Source: Planctomycetaceae bacterium (GTDB lineage Bacteria > Planctomycetota > Phycisphaerae > Phycisphaerales > SM1A02). Taken from it: DNA of 5,509 nucleotides. The stretch spans positions 1 through 5,509 of the forward strand of contig JAIYCA010000104.1 in assembly GCA_027488265.1 (NCBI GenBank). The letters run 5' to 3'. Positions 5,337 to 5,509 of this stretch are shown here, in pieces; position 1 is the stretch's first letter, and every line of letters starts with the position of its first letter. The notes below the pieces were generated by a model that was given only the letters and a program-made list of their open reading frames with translations, ran no database searches and was not told the DNA's origin. The position numbers were made by a program, and so were the translations under genes.

Positions 5337-5431
5337 TCTCACCCACCTTTTGTGAAACCGAGGCGCGATAGGGAAGCGCGGACCTGACCCACGATTGGAG
5401 GCATGGAACCCAGACTGCGCGCCGCGACTGC

Positions 5432-5479
5432 GACTCCTGCGTTCGGAGTCATCGCGGTATCCGCGCTCGCGGGGCGAGC
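5432..5479 (+). repeat. Three consecutive small hairpins
   Basis: Three perfect inverted repeats follow one another: GACTCC/GGAGTC (5432-5437 with 5445-5450, 7-nt loop), CGCGG/CCGCG (5453-5457 with 5461-5465, TAT loop) and GCTCGC/GCGAGC (5465-5470 with 5474-5479, GGG loop). The last two share one base. They begin 95 bp past the asd stop, in a stretch (5337-5509) with no convincing gene. A frame opening at ATG 5403 runs off the window edge but shows no recognisable domain, so these could be the start of an unseen gene or part of another intergenic element. Confidence 0.4.
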
Positions 5480-5509
5480 AGTACGCACGCGCCGAAGAAC
5501 CGGACTGAA

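Noticed and set aside
5361..5380. Intrinsic terminator of asd
   Set aside because: Only a 4-bp CGCG pairing is visible around GATAGGGAA and no T-run follows.
5403..5509. Possible gene start with ATG at 5403
   Set aside because: GGAGG ends one base before the ATG, too close for a normal Shine-Dalgarno. The 35 visible codons show no recognisable domain, and the stretch is filled with hairpins. It cannot be decided without sequence beyond the window.

Overview
This window carries five recognisable bacterial genes on both strands, plus unusually ordered repetitive DNA in two intergenic regions. Base composition is GC-rich, roughly 60% by eye. Four of the five genes have no well-placed Shine-Dalgarno sequence but do have a TANNNT box 6-10 nt before the ATG, as expected for leaderless transcripts. 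The proteins have a Planctomycetota (Phycisphaerae-like) flavour. That is an impression from remembered family sequences, so the taxonomic call is tentative.

Layout: 1-291 is an intergenic repeat element read on the minus strand. 307-1119 (-) is trpC (indole-3-glycerol-phosphate synthase). 1226-2152 (+) is a CPBP/Abi-family membrane protease. 2219-3298 (+) is trpS (tryptophanyl-tRNA synthetase). 3299-3814 is a 516-bp convergent intergenic region made almost entirely of repeat modules. 3815-4210 (-) is apaG. 4281-5336 (+) is asd (aspartate-semialdehyde dehydrogenase). 5337-5509 has no convincing gene and holds three small hairpins in a row.

Metabolically, trpC makes the indole precursor of tryptophan and trpS charges tRNA with tryptophan, so the left half is tryptophan-related around a membrane protease of unknown target. 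asd serves the aspartate-family branch (Lys, Met, Thr, diaminopimelate). apaG is a small beta-sandwich protein of unclear role in bacteria. No other trp genes are present, so this is a dispersed housekeeping neighbourhood rather than a trp operon.

The main novelty is the repeat element. Positions 1-291 (minus strand) and 3457-3747 (plus strand) align without a single gap, with coordinates summing to 3748. By hand count they are about 79% identical overall. In both, a 7-8 bp outer stem directly abuts two inner hairpins that bracket a 70-nt centre. The centre keeps its exact length although it is only about 50% identical. One inner stem shows a compensatory base-pair change. Both copies lie downstream of a gene (trpC, trpS) in the same orientation relative to its transcription. 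The right copy is also embedded in a modular array that includes two near-identical 73-bp direct repeats. This looks like a structured, dispersed element: a REP/MITE-like non-autonomous element or a 3'-end RNA element. I cannot tie it to a named family.
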